From positions 1 to 46,487 of the forward strand of contig NZ_JAEMNX010000029.1 in the NCBI RefSeq assembly GCF_016463975.1: 46,487 nucleotides of DNA, in the 5' to 3' direction. Of this stretch, positions 17,851 through 26,284 are shown piece by piece. Source of the DNA: Marinomonas transparens. Its GTDB lineage: Bacteria > Pseudomonadota > Gammaproteobacteria > Pseudomonadales > Marinomonadaceae. Positions within the stretch are counted from its first letter, which is position 1. Every line of letters starts with the position of its first letter. Below the pieces are notes generated by a model that saw nothing but the letters and a program-made list of their open reading frames with translations, was not told the origin of the DNA and ran no database searches. The position numbers and the translations under genes were made by a program.

Positions 17851-20800
17851 ATGACGGTTTTCTGGGTTCTGTTAGCGATTCTTTATGTTTTAGGACTGTT
17901 CTGGATCGCCATTTGGGGAGATAAAGAAAGCCCAACTGCTAAAAAGCTTACCCACCATCCACTAGTCTACAGTTTGTCGTTAGCGATTTACTGTACTGCA
18001 TGGACCTTCTATGGCTCCATTGGTGAAGCATCCCGAAATGGTTGGAGTTATCTGCCCATTCTATTAGGGCCGGTGCTTTTGTACCTGTTCGCTTTCCCTT
18101 TTCTTCGTAAGATGATCACGGTGAGCCATAAGCAAAACATCACTTCCATCGCTGACTTTATTTCTTCACGCTACGGCAAACGCCCAATGACTGCGCCCCT
18201 AGTCATCCTAATTTGCATGCTCGCCATCATCCCTTATATTGCCCTACAACTGAAAGCCATCGGCTCAAACTTCGCCCTATTTGTTCATCAAGATGAATCC
18301 GCCACCAGCCTTGTCGTACTTAGTGCTACCGTTTTGATCGGCATATTTGCCATGCTCTTTGGTACTCGCAAAGTCGAAGTCACTGAGTACCGTTCCGGCA
18401 TGATGTTGGCAATTGGAGCCGAGTCCTTATTCAAGCTTATCGCCATTATTGCTGTGGGTCTGGTGGCGATCATTATGACCAGAGACAGCAGTTTAGAGTC
18501 CATTGGTAGCAGTGTGGATTTGAGTGTCTGGCAACCTGAGCAGTTTTTGTCTTTCACCTTCCTCATGCAAACCTTTATGTCAGCGGCGGCCGTAATCTGC
18601 TTACCGCGCCAATTCCATGTCACCGTGGTCGACCATCAGCATAATCGACAGTCCAATATGGCGCGTTGGTTGTTTCCCGTATACCTATTAATTTTTGCGG
18701 TGATTATTCCGCCCATCGCCATTGCAGGACAAAGCTTATTTTCTGCCGATGTGAATGCCGACACCTATGTAATTCAATTCGCCCTTGCCTCGGACAATCT
18801 GCCCTTGCAGATGCTCATTTTCCTTGGCGGTATGTCAGCAACCACCGCCATGATCATCATCGCCACCTTTGCCCTAAGCATCATGATCAGTAATGATGTG
18901 ATACTCCCCTTAATGTTAGCCAGAGCCAGCGCACAGCAACAGGGTTTGCCATTATATCGCCGTCGTATATTAATGATTCGCCGCTTAGCCATGATGGGGA
19001 TTTTGACCCTGTCGTTTTTGTATTATCAAAAAATGGCCAATAACGAACCCCTCGCGGGAACAGGGCTGGTCGCCTTTTCGCTCGTCTTACAACTCATGCC
19101 AGCGGTATTGGGTGGACTCTACTGGAAACGCGGCCATGCCTATGGGGTTTATACGGGATTAACCCTCGGCTTTCTGTGCTGGGTATTATTAATGATGATG
19201 CCACTCACCGGCAACATGAGCTGGGGAATAGAAGACGCCCAATCGCGCTCTGAACTCATTAGCTACGGTTCATTTATTAGTTTATTGGCAAATGTCATCG
19301 GTTATGTGGTGGGCTCCTTATTATCCACCGAACGGTTAATTGATCGCATCCAATCCACTGCTTTTGTTAGCCCAACGGCGGAGTTAGAAAATCGTTTCTT
19401 CAAGCCCAAAAGCAAGGCGACAAATGGTGATTTTTTTGTGCTATTAGAAACCTTTTTAGGCAAGCAAAAATGCCAACAGGTACTGCACAGTTTTGAACAG
19501 GACTACAGCCAAACTCTATCCAGTAGCACCACGCCAAACCGCCTTTTTGTCGATTACTGCGAACGAATATTAGGCGGTGTACTCGGCGGTTCTTCCGCCC
19601 GTACCATCATTAATTCCATCTTGATCGATAAACAAATCAAGGTAGAAGAAATGATGACCTATTTGGACGAAACCACCCAAGCCATCCAGTTCAGCCAAAA
19701 CCTGTTATTTGTTTCCATGGAAAATTTGGACCAAGGCATCAGCGTGGTTGACAAAGATCTACGTATTGTTGCCTGGAACAAAACCTATTCTTCTCTCTAC
19801 CCTTATCCAGAAGGCCTACTCAAGGTTGGCCTGCCAGTTGAAGAACTTATTCGCTTTAATGCAGAGCGTGGCGAATGTGGTGCGGGAGAAATCGAAGAGC
19901 TGATCCATAAACGTTTAGATCACTTGCGCAAAGGCACCGCCCATCGTTTCCTACGCCGTAGAGGCAGTGGTCGAGTGATAGAAATGGTTGGCACCCCATT
20001 ACCAGACGGCGGTTTTGTCACTAGTTTTACCGATGTCACCGATCACATTGAAAGCCAACAGGCCTTAAAAGATGCCAATATTGACCTAGAAAAGCGCGTC
20101 GAAGCACGCAGCGAAGAAGTACAAAGCGTTAACCACGAACTGCTGCAAGAAATCGAACGCCGTAATCAGGCCGAAAAAGCCTTAACCAGTGCCAAGGCCG
20201 AAGCCGAGCGCGCCAATGCGTCGAAGACGGAATTTCTCGCCCTTGCCAGCCATGACATTCTACAGCCATTAAACGCCGCCAAGCTTTATATGGGCGTGCT
20301 GCAATCCACTCAGTTACCGCCAGAGACAGGCCAAGTCATCAATAAATTATCTGATACCTTAGAGTCCACCGAGGCGCTGATTTCAACCCTATTAGAGATT
20401 GCTCGCCTTGATCAAGGCGCAGTGACTCCTAAGCTAATTGATTGTGACTTGCAGGACATTCTTGCGCCTATCATCGCCGAATTTGGTGTCATTGCCGAAA
20501 ATAAGAACTTGAAGCTCACGACTCGCTTAAGATCCTTCAGGGTGCATACAGACCCTATTTATTTACGACGCATCATCCAAAACTTTGTTTCAAATGCCGT
20601 CAAGTACACCCAAAAAGGCCGCGTATTATTAAGTACAAGGCCTAGAAACGGAGTCGTTTATTTACAGGTATGGGATACCGGCGTCGGCATTCCGCTCACC
20701 GAACAAAAAAAGATTTTTGATGACTTTTACCGTTGGGAAAACACTCAAGAACCGGGCATGGGGTTGGGCCTTGGCCTAGTACGCCGAATGCAAAAACAAT

Positions 20801-21321
20801 TAGGCTTGGCGACAGAAATCCACTCAACGCCGAGTAAAGGCAGCTGTTTTAGTATTTGCATTCCCTTGGCAAAAAGTGATCTTGTTACCGCATTACCAAC
20901 ACCAAAAAACTCAGCCAAAAGCCACGATAAACTATCCCATTGCAACGTCTGGTGCATTGATGATGAAGTCAATAACCTCACCGCCATGAGCGAATTATTA
21001 ACCCACTGGCAATGTGATTGTCGCACCTTTGGTCGTTTTGACGAGGCTTTAAACGCCACAGGGGAAGCGGAATTATTGCTAGTGGATTATCACCTTGATA
21101 ACAATCAAAATGGACTGTCTTTGATCCGTGAATTAAGAACCCGTGCGGAGAAAAACATTCCAGCGGTATTGATTACCGCCATGCGTGATGCAAGCTTAGT
21201 CGAAGAATGTAAAAGAGAAAATGTGACTTATATGGCAAAGCCCGCCAAACCCGCAAAGCTAAGAGCCCTGATCCAACACATACATCAGCTTAGAGAAAAT
21301 CAAGACGAAACGACTCTTTAA
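17851..21321 (+). CDS. Hybrid histidine kinase with sodium/solute symporter-like sensor (NahK/ErcS/CbrA type)
   Basis: The 1156 residues fall into four parts. Residues 1 to about 480 form a multi-span domain like sodium:solute symporters, with NITSIADFISSRYGKR typical. About 600-730 is a PAS domain (ENLDQGISVVDKDLRIVAWN), then a coiled coil. The kinase core has the phosphoacceptor H801 in LASHDILQPLNAAK, the N-box NFVSNAVKYT, and WDTGVGIP and GMGLGLGLVRRM. The C-terminal receiver has DD near its start and phosphoacceptor D1079 in LLVDYHLDNN. Relatives sense carbon sources or redox state and relay to CbrB- or ErcR-like regulators. No cognate regulator gene is adjacent. Confidence 0.94.
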   Translation: MTVFWVLLAILYVLGLFWIAIWGDKESPTAKKLTHHPLVYSLSLAIYCTAWTFYGSIGEASRNGWSYLPILLGPVLLYLFAFPFLRKMITVSHKQNITSIADFISSRYGKRPMTAPLVILICMLAIIPYIALQLKAIGSNFALFVHQDESATSLVVLSATVLIGIFAMLFGTRKVEVTEYRSGMMLAIGAESLFKLIAIIAVGLVAIIMTRDSSLESIGSSVDLSVWQPEQFLSFTFLMQTFMSAAAVICLPRQFHVTVVDHQHNRQSNMARWLFPVYLLIFAVIIPPIAIAGQSLFSADVNADTYVIQFALASDNLPLQMLIFLGGMSATTAMIIIATFALSIMISNDVILPLMLARASAQQQGLPLYRRRILMIRRLAMMGILTLSFLYYQKMANNEPLAGTGLVAFSLVLQLMPAVLGGLYWKRGHAYGVYTGLTLGFLCWVLLMMMPLTGNMSWGIEDAQSRSELISYGSFISLLANVIGYVVGSLLSTERLIDRIQSTAFVSPTAELENRFFKPKSKATNGDFFVLLETFLGKQKCQQVLHSFEQDYSQTLSSSTTPNRLFVDYCERILGGVLGGSSARTIINSILIDKQIKVEEMMTYLDETTQAIQFSQNLLFVSMENLDQGISVVDKDLRIVAWNKTYSSLYPYPEGLLKVGLPVEELIRFNAERGECGAGEIEELIHKRLDHLRKGTAHRFLRRRGSGRVIEMVGTPLPDGGFVTSFTDVTDHIESQQALKDANIDLEKRVEARSEEVQSVNHELLQEIERRNQAEKALTSAKAEAERANASKTEFLALASHDILQPLNAAKLYMGVLQSTQLPPETGQVINKLSDTLESTEALISTLLEIARLDQGAVTPKLIDCDLQDILAPIIAEFGVIAENKNLKLTTRLRSFRVHTDPIYLRRIIQNFVSNAVKYTQKGRVLLSTRPRNGVVYLQVWDTGVGIPLTEQKKIFDDFYRWENTQEPGMGLGLGLVRRMQKQLGLATEIHSTPSKGSCFSICIPLAKSDLVTALPTPKNSAKSHDKLSHCNVWCIDDEVNNLTAMSELLTHWQCDCRTFGRFDEALNATGEAELLLVDYHLDNNQNGLSLIRELRTRAEKNIPAVLITAMRDASLVEECKRENVTYMAKPAKPAKLRALIQHIHQLRENQDETTL

Positions 21322-21342
21322 GCTGAGTAGAATTACAGAAGG

Positions 21343-21969
21343 CTAATCTGTGTTTAAGCTCAGGCCACAACCGCCAAGAATAATGGCACTCACTGTATCG
21401 CCAATACGCTGAAGATCCTCTGCATCAAATTGAGTCATATCGCTTAAAGCAAAAACCTGCGCCTCAAAATCCGCATAGTGCTGAGTGGTTGCCCAGATCA
21501 TGTAAATCAAAGTCTGAGGGTCAAGCTTGCGCATTTTTCCTGCGTCTATCCAAGCTTGAACAACCGCAATTCGAGAAACAAGCCAAGGTCTCAACTCTTC
21601 CCTAAGGTACTCGCTAATATGGTTCGCACCACCAATCACCTCCATGGCAAATATACGAGAGGAACGACCGTTTTCAAAACTTTGCTTTAGCTTTTCACGA
21701 ATAAAGCTGTCTAGCACAACCGCTGGATCATCCTCAACCGTGGCACGGTCAAATAAATCGTTCCAGCCGGTTAAAATCTGATTTAATACCTGCTTGTATA
21801 AATTCGCTTTCGATTGAAAGTAGTAAATGATATTGGCCTTGGGCAAACCCGCACGCTCTGCAATGAACTGCAAACTAGCACCAGAATACCCTTTTAACCC
21901 AAACTCAACCTCTGCCGCTGCCAGAATATTTCCGACGACTTCTTCACGGTTACTTTGACGTTTGCTCAT
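21343..21969 (-). CDS. TetR family regulator, RutR-like
   Basis: The N-terminal helix-turn-helix reads ILAAAEVEFGLKGYSGASLQ, then AGLPKANIIYYFQSKANLY. The C-terminal domain, with IFAMEVIGGANHISEYLREEL and PQTLIYMIWATTQHYADFEAQV, strongly resembles RutR, the pyrimidine-utilisation regulator. I chose the ATG at 21969 (209 residues); AAGGA lies 12 bases upstream. An in-frame TTG at 21981 is the alternative. No rut genes are nearby, so the regulon and ligand are unknown. It converges on the hybrid kinase gene. Confidence 0.9.
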   Translation of the reverse strand: MSKRQSNREEVVGNILAAAEVEFGLKGYSGASLQFIAERAGLPKANIIYYFQSKANLYKQVLNQILTGWNDLFDRATVEDDPAVVLDSFIREKLKQSFENGRSSRIFAMEVIGGANHISEYLREELRPWLVSRIAVVQAWIDAGKMRKLDPQTLIYMIWATTQHYADFEAQVFALSDMTQFDAEDLQRIGDTVSAIILGGCGLSLNTD

Positions 21970-22014
21970 TTTCTTATTCAATCCTTGTTAATAAATGCAT
22001 TCAGTGAAAGACGA

Positions 22015-22395
22015 TTAAGCCAATAATGCCGTTAATTCTTCCGCCGTAGATAACTTGCCTTCGTCTTCGATATTAGGAAATACTGCCACGGTAATCTTAT
22101 CTGCCGTTAGGCTTGGTAACCACTCACTCTTAAAGACCTCGAGAGAAACAGAAACAGGTTCACAATCATCCCAATCGTCAATGGCCCACTGGCTGGCAAA
22201 CTCCGCATCAGGCCAAACCATCACGCAATCGCCGTCATCGGTTTCAACCATCACAAAACCTTCTTCATTGCTCAAACTCCAAACCAAGTCAGTGGCTTTT
22301 GCTTGCTCAACAAAATAGCTCAAACGCTCGCTGTCAGGTGCGACCAGTAATTGTACGCGCTCGTCCATCGATAATTCTTTCATCATACATCTCAT
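22015..22395 (-). CDS. DUF2750 domain protein
   Basis: An acidic protein of up to 126 residues. The run VWSLSNEEGFVMVETDDGDC followed by VMVWPDAEFASQWA and LEVFKSEWLP is the DUF2750 pattern. Several ATG codons crowd the 5' end (22395, 22386, 22383, 22368) and the true start is open. Function is not known. It lies between rsuA and the TetR gene on the same strand, with short gaps. Confidence 0.85.
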   Translation of the reverse strand: MRCMMKELSMDERVQLLVAPDSERLSYFVEQAKATDLVWSLSNEEGFVMVETDDGDCVMVWPDAEFASQWAIDDWDDCEPVSVSLEVFKSEWLPSLTADKITVAVFPNIEDEGKLSTAEELTALLA

Positions 22396-22430
22396 CTTAA
22401 ATAGGTTAATCTTTATCGCCAGCCATCGCT

Positions 22431-23120
22431 TTAAAAATAGGCCACTTCTTCTTCGGTCAATTCACGAAACTCGCCTGCGGCTAACTCGCCATCCAATGAC
22501 AAGGGACCAATTTGATCGCGATGCAAGGTCTCGACCTTATTCCCCACCGCCGCCAACATGCGTTTTACCTGATGGTACTTGCCTTCTTGAATGGTCAAAT
22601 AGATCTCACCTTCAGCAATGCGTTCTACCACCGCAGGCAAGGTAGGCTGCGCCTCACCATTCAGCATAACGCCTTCTTCTAACTGCTTTAGTGCGTCGTC
22701 ACTAATCGCTTCTGCCAATAGCATACGATAACGTTTGTTACATTTATTACGAGGTGAAGTAATGCGATGCAACCATTGCCCATCTGTGGTCAACAACAGC
22801 AAACCTGTGGTGTCTTTATCTAAACGCCCGACAATATTCAACGACTGACCTAAATGCGAAGGCAGCAGTTCCAATACAGTCGGATGTTCAGCATCTTGGT
22901 TTGCACAAATGTAACCCGCAGGTTTATGCAGCAAATAATACCCTTCCGATGGCCAAGCCAAACGCATGTCATCCAAGCAAATAACATCGGTTTCTACCAC
23001 GGGATGATTGGCTTTTTTAACAACCTCGCCATTCACCGTAACACGGCCTTTAGATGCCGCAATTTTCGACGCTTTACGTGCTAAATCCGTTACATGGGAT
23101 AAATAAAAATCAAGTCTCAA
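22431..23120 (-). CDS. rsuA: 16S rRNA pseudouridine synthase, RsuA family
   Basis: An S4-like RNA-binding N-terminus (MRLDFYLSHV and KGRVTVNGEVVKKANHPV) precedes the catalytic domain with GRLDKDTTGLLLL, where D101 is the catalytic aspartate, and EGKYHQVKRMLAAVGNKV. RsuA makes pseudouridine 516 in 16S rRNA. Length 229 matches E. coli (231). Assignment to RsuA rather than RluE/RluF rests on overall similarity, especially the C-terminal GPLSLDGELAAGEFRELTEEE. Confidence 0.93.
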   Translation of the reverse strand: MRLDFYLSHVTDLARKASKIAASKGRVTVNGEVVKKANHPVVETDVICLDDMRLAWPSEGYYLLHKPAGYICANQDAEHPTVLELLPSHLGQSLNIVGRLDKDTTGLLLLTTDGQWLHRITSPRNKCNKRYRMLLAEAISDDALKQLEEGVMLNGEAQPTLPAVVERIAEGEIYLTIQEGKYHQVKRMLAAVGNKVETLHRDQIGPLSLDGELAAGEFRELTEEEVAYF

Positions 23121-23147
23121 GAGAGTCGCCTATGGCTTTAGTGTCGA

Positions 23148-23678
23148 TTAAGAGAAAACTTCGTGGGTGGTTTCAATTTCTTTGTAGAAAAAAGTAGAGT
23201 TGTGCAACATACCATTCGCGCTACGGGTATACCCCGGCACCTCACCGAAAGGAACATAACCCATGTTCACATACATATCATGGGCAATATCATCGCTTCT
23301 GACTTCCAGGATAAGCAGCTGTCTTTGCATCGAAGCGGCCACCCGCTCCACGCCCTGCATCAATATACCACCAAGGCCATTCTCACGCGCTTGGGTATGC
23401 ACCATCAGCTTTTCTACATCACAACGATGCAACGCATTCGCCTTTGGCGACATACTAATTTGCACACTGCCAACGATCTTTTCATCCTCGCGGACCAACA
23501 ACACTTGGCGGGCATTTTCTAGCAAATCATCATTCACCGACAACCAATACGCCTTAGCTTCCGGCTCACTGATCGGTGCTAAAAAACCAATCGGCGCACC
23601 GGAATCCACCGCATCACACAACAATTCCGTTAAGTCTTCTAGGTAAGGATTAAGATTGTCTACCTTAAGTAACTCCAA
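23148..23678 (-). CDS. GNAT family N-acetyltransferase
   Basis: The core acetyl-CoA site is VEKLMVHTQARENGLGGILMQ, with VGSVQISMSP before it and YVNMGYVPFGEVPGY after. It has 176 residues. The start is TTG at 23678, supported by GAGGAAA at a spacing of seven. The end YTRSANGMLHNSTFFYKE is often seen in bacterial GNAT proteins of unknown substrate. It is upstream of rsuA, with a 27-base gap, so they are probably cotranscribed. Confidence 0.88.
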   Translation of the reverse strand: MELLKVDNLNPYLEDLTELLCDAVDSGAPIGFLAPISEPEAKAYWLSVNDDLLENARQVLLVREDEKIVGSVQISMSPKANALHRCDVEKLMVHTQARENGLGGILMQGVERVAASMQRQLLILEVRSDDIAHDMYVNMGYVPFGEVPGYTRSANGMLHNSTFFYKEIETTHEVFS

Positions 23679-23837
23679 ACGTATTTCCTCAGTATTTTAA
23701 TTGGCGTAATCATACCTGAGAGGGGAAAATTTAGGAACCGGAGCTTCCAATCAGATGCCTTTCGTCCTACTGAACGGGCTTAGTATCCTCTCCTTTCTTC
23801 AAGGGGAGGATTAAGGAGGGGTTACAAGCTTTTAGCT

Positions 23838-24118
23838 TTCATTCAAATGCTTTGAGCTGCGAGTTTTATTCCGCTTTTTAATTCAGGAAAAGCTGAGCGG
23901 GTAACTTCTTACCTTGAAATAAAGAACAGAGACACAAAACTTTAGTTTAAAAAAAAGCAAAAAATCTTTTGTCAGACTTTCAGCCCAAACGTCTCATTGG
24001 CTTTGTTAAACGCAAGGTTTCTCAAGGCGCTCGATAGCGTAAGGTATAGAAATATTTTTGTATTTTCTAGCAAGGGTCTTTTTAACGGACTCTGAGACTG
24101 CTCATGGTCGCGCAATCC
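23838..24118 (+). repeat. Dispersed repeat, copy A
   Basis: About 280 bases that recur inverted at 25822-26076 (copy B) and in part at 41576-41814 (copy C). Shared words include CATTCAAATGCTTTGAG, GACTTTCAGCCCAAACGT, TCATTGGCTTTGTT, GATAGCGTAAGGT and GACTCTGAG. No gene is inside. Together with copy B it brackets the toxin-antitoxin region. Confidence 0.85.
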
Positions 24119-24312
24119 ATTCTTTTATAAAAAGTCGTCGAAGCCACTTTCTCAACGTTGATAATTCGGAAAATGGAATTAGTTTTCTAGATATAAAGGC
24201 TCTGTATTACCGTGACTCAGAAGTTTCTCGTAGTCGTTCAATCCGTTCCTTCATAAAAGTAAATCAAAGTTTGTTCTTTGAAAATATGAATTCCGAAGGT
24301 GTGAATTAGCTT
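24088..24312 (+). repeat. Two direct repeat units of about 100 bp
   Basis: A unit starting GACTCTGAGAC at 24088 recurs in diverged form from GACTCAGAAG at 24214, 126 bases on; both end in GAATTAG followed by TTT. Together they leave a frame of 83 codons open with internally repeated sequence, which I regard as a by-product of the repeat, not a gene. Confidence 0.7.
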
Positions 24313-24395
24313 TGGCCTTATAACGATCGGAAATACAGCAGAGTTAAAATCGTATTTTCCATCTATTCAAAATGTATATAAAACATACAAATTGA

Positions 24396-24430
24396 TTGAC
24401 AGAAAACGAACAACCTATCAATATGATAGG
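24396..24430 (+). promoter_or_regulatory. Promoter with palindromic operator for the toxin-antitoxin pair
   Basis: TTGACA at 24396-24401 is a perfect -35 box. A dyad CCTATCA-ATA-TGATAGG at 24414-24430 covers the expected -10 (CAATAT, or TATGAT with wide spacing). A perfect seven-base dyad over the -10, just before a toxin-antitoxin operon, fits autorepression by the helix-turn-helix antitoxin. Confidence 0.72.
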
Positions 24431-24444
24431 TGATGTAACAATGG

Positions 24445-24795
24445 ATGAACATCATGGACGAAAATAAACCTAAAGGAATAATGGAAATTCCTCTTAGCGA
24501 GTTCACAGCGAGAAAGATCATCAATGATCTCGCAGAAAATTACACGGATAGAATTCGCTGGAGTCATCATATTAAAGCAAGGATGGTTCAACGAGGTATT
24601 ACCACTAGCCAAGTTTTAACCTTACTTAAAAGTAAACGCTCTGTGTTTCGCGAAGGGCCTTACCCTGAACCAAATGGCGACTGGAAATTTAACTTAAAAG
24701 GCATGGCGGCAGGCTCTATTATTGAGTTAACCGTCGCCCTCAAGAATCACCACGATAGTCCAAGCTCAGTATTAATAACAGTTTGGGTTCATTAG
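24445..24795 (+). CDS. DUF4258 protein, probable toxin
   Basis: The central run RWSHHIKARMVQRGITTSQVLTLL is the DUF4258 signature (S-x-H-x4-RM-x-RGI). Members are RelE-like small proteins, often paired with a helix-turn-helix partner, and some are thought to be RNases. 116 residues; a second in-frame ATG lies at 24454. It is nine bases upstream of the putative antitoxin, with a palindromic operator before it. Toxicity has not been shown here. Confidence 0.8.
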   Translation: MNIMDENKPKGIMEIPLSEFTARKIINDLAENYTDRIRWSHHIKARMVQRGITTSQVLTLLKSKRSVFREGPYPEPNGDWKFNLKGMAAGSIIELTVALKNHHDSPSSVLITVWVH

Positions 24796-24804
24796 GAGTA
24801 AACC

Positions 24805-25245
24805 ATGTACCACTATTCAGAATGCGGATTACCTAATGTCTATCTAAAAAACGGCTTTAAAGTTGAACAGATAGATGGGGAAGAATATACCAGCATTGAT
24901 GCAATGAACGACCTTCATCAAACCATTGCCCAAGCCATTACCGATAGCCCTTTGGGATTGCGCTCTGTTGAATTCAAATTTTTACGGATCGAATTAAACC
25001 TATCGCAAAAAATGCTCGGCCATCGTTTTGGCGTCTCCGAGCAAACCATCGCCCGCTACGAAAAAGGACAATCCGACATTCCACGAACAACTGACGCTGC
25101 GCTACGCTCTTTGTATATGGAAAAACTAGAAAAAAATAGCTCTGTAAGCTACTTCCTAGACCTACTATCGGATGCCGAAGCTCAACAAGCGGCACAGAAA
25201 ATACTACTGGAGGAAATAGAAAACCATTGGGGAATAGCAGTTTAA
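24805..25245 (+). CDS. Helix-turn-helix antitoxin-like regulator (MqsA C-terminal type)
   Basis: The N-terminal half starts MYHYSECGLPNVYLKNGF, typical of the partner of DUF4258 proteins. The C-terminal half is an XRE/MqsA-type helix-turn-helix: FKFLRIELNLSQKMLGHRFG, then VSEQTIARYEKGQSDIP. The MqsA zinc finger is absent. AGGAG lies seven bases before the ATG. It probably neutralises the preceding protein and represses the operon through the 24414 palindrome. Confidence 0.85.
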   Translation: MYHYSECGLPNVYLKNGFKVEQIDGEEYTSIDAMNDLHQTIAQAITDSPLGLRSVEFKFLRIELNLSQKMLGHRFGVSEQTIARYEKGQSDIPRTTDAALRSLYMEKLEKNSSVSYFLDLLSDAEAQQAAQKILLEEIENHWGIAV

Positions 25246-25278
25246 CGACTCCACCCTGATAGGCGGATGGATTCCACC

Positions 25279-25374
25279 AGACTACTGCCCTTGCGCTTCG
25301 ATGAAACATTAATACGTGTTATTTCCGCTCGTGACATGCACCGGAAAGAGAGGAACATTTATGAGCAAAATTAA
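25279..25374 (+). pseudogene. BrnT toxin, C-terminal relic
   Basis: Only the last 30 or so codons of a BrnT-type toxin remain: LRFDETLIRVISARDMHRKE, then RNIYEQN and stop. This is the conserved end of the family (R-x-ISAR-x4-RKER). The start and core are missing; the frame closes at the end of the preceding antitoxin gene. It overlaps the following antitoxin by 14 bases, as usual for BrnT/BrnA pairs. Confidence 0.75.
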
Positions 25375-25632
25375 AACCATACCTAAATTTAAAACTGAAG
25401 CCGAGGAACGAGCTTTTTGAGAAAACATGACTCCAGTAACTACCTAGACTGGAAGCTAGCCCAATCTGTTTCAATGCCAAACCTAAAGCCTTCAACTAAA
25501 ACCATTTCACTCAGACTGCCCGAAGGATTATTGGATAACATTAAAATTGAAGCGAATAAGCGGGGGATGCCTTATCAGGCTCTCATCAAATCTTGGCTTG
25601 CCAATGATGTTAAAGAAAGCCGGAATTCATGA
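25361..25632 (+). pseudogene. CopG/BrnA-type antitoxin, frameshifted
   Basis: The reading begins MSKIKTIPKFKTEAEERAF, then hits TGA at 25418-25420. A one-base insertion would restore W and continue HDSSNYLDWKLAQSV, then TKTISLRLPEGLLDNIKI (ribbon-helix-helix) to the stop at 25632. The two halves match the CopG family that accompanies BrnT. GAAAGAGAGG upstream could still drive translation of the short first part. A downstream TTG at 25417 might start the DNA-binding part on its own. Confidence 0.8.
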
Positions 25633-25643
25633 TGAAATGCTAA

Positions 25644-25820
25644 CGCCTCGTTAAGAGGCTTTTTCCACACTGTGTTGATTTGCTTTAACTTCAATAAATC
25701 CCATATCGCCTTCAAAGCTAAAACCTAGATCCGATTCAGTAATCGACTCTATTTCGCCTAAACACGGAATATTATCAACAGTAGTTGAATTTGCACTGAT
25801 ACTTAACCCAGTGAAAGTCA
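25644..25820 (-). pseudogene. Possible gene fragment of 58 codons, unrecognised
   Basis: Starting from GTG at about 25820, the minus strand reads VTFTGLSISANSTTVDN, then LGEIESITESDLGFSFEGD and ends VEKAS plus stop without interruption. Codon use looks coding. Its 5' end lies exactly at the border of repeat copy B, so it may be the tail of a gene cut by the repeat. No family is recognised and it may be chance. Confidence 0.35.
25645..25664 (+). terminator. Terminator after the antitoxin relic
   Basis: GCCTC, loop GTTAA, GAGGC, then five T. It closes the second toxin-antitoxin unit. Confidence 0.85.
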
Positions 25821-25821
25821 C

Positions 25822-26076
25822 TGATTGCTCGACTACTCAGAGTCTCAGGATCCTTTCAAAATCCCCTCCCAAAATCATACAAAAGCGATTCCACACCTTA
25901 CGCTATCTAGCGTCTTGCTAAACGCAACGGTAAACCAAGCCAATGACACGTTTGGGCTGAAAGTCCGACAAGAGATTTTTTGCTTTCCTTTAAACAAAAG
26001 TTTTGCATCGATTGAAAAAAGTTACCCGCCCGCTGGACGGAATAAAGCTCATGGATACAAAGCGTTTGAGTGAAAG
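25822..26076 (-). repeat. Dispersed repeat, copy B (inverted relative to copy A)
   Basis: On the minus strand this matches copy A at 23838-24118 through TTTATTCCG, GCGGGTAACTT, AGCAAAAAATCT, GACTTTCAGCCCAAACGT, TCATTGGCTT, GATAGCGTAAGGT and GACTCTGAG. I judge identity by eye at about 75-80 percent. The pair encloses about 1.7 kb. Confidence 0.85.
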
Positions 26077-26114
26077 GCACAACTTCTCAACCCAAAATAA
26101 CAACTTAAATTGTA

Positions 26115-26225
26115 TTTCAAGATAACAAAAAGGCGACCTGAGCCGCCTTCTCAAAACTTTTCTTAAAGCTTTTCTTAAAAAATCTACACGCTCCCCATAT
26201 ACCGTCACAGCCACGTTTATGAGGT
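26115..26225 (-). pseudogene. Duplicated 3' end of the YitT gene with its terminator
   Basis: The hairpin AAGGCGGC/GTCGCCTT at 26130-26149 and its flanks copy the terminator of the YitT gene at 27290-27309. Just upstream on the minus strand, GACGGTATATGGGGAGCGTGTAG resembles the last codons of YitT, GACGATACATGGGGAACATCTAG. So the tail of a second YitT copy survives here, or the segment was duplicated. It now terminates the LysE gene. Confidence 0.65.
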
Positions 26226-26284
26226 TGAGCATTTTGAGTCTATTTCTAACACTGTCTTTATTAAGTGCAAAGGTTTCACTCTAT

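Noticed and set aside
24058..24309. 83-codon frame in repeat A
   Set aside because: Its sequence is explained by two DNA repeat units; no ribosome binding site.
25825..26232. Short frames in and after repeat B (25825-26073 plus strand, 25990-26232 minus strand)
   Set aside because: They fall in repeat sequence and in the copied YitT end, without start signals.
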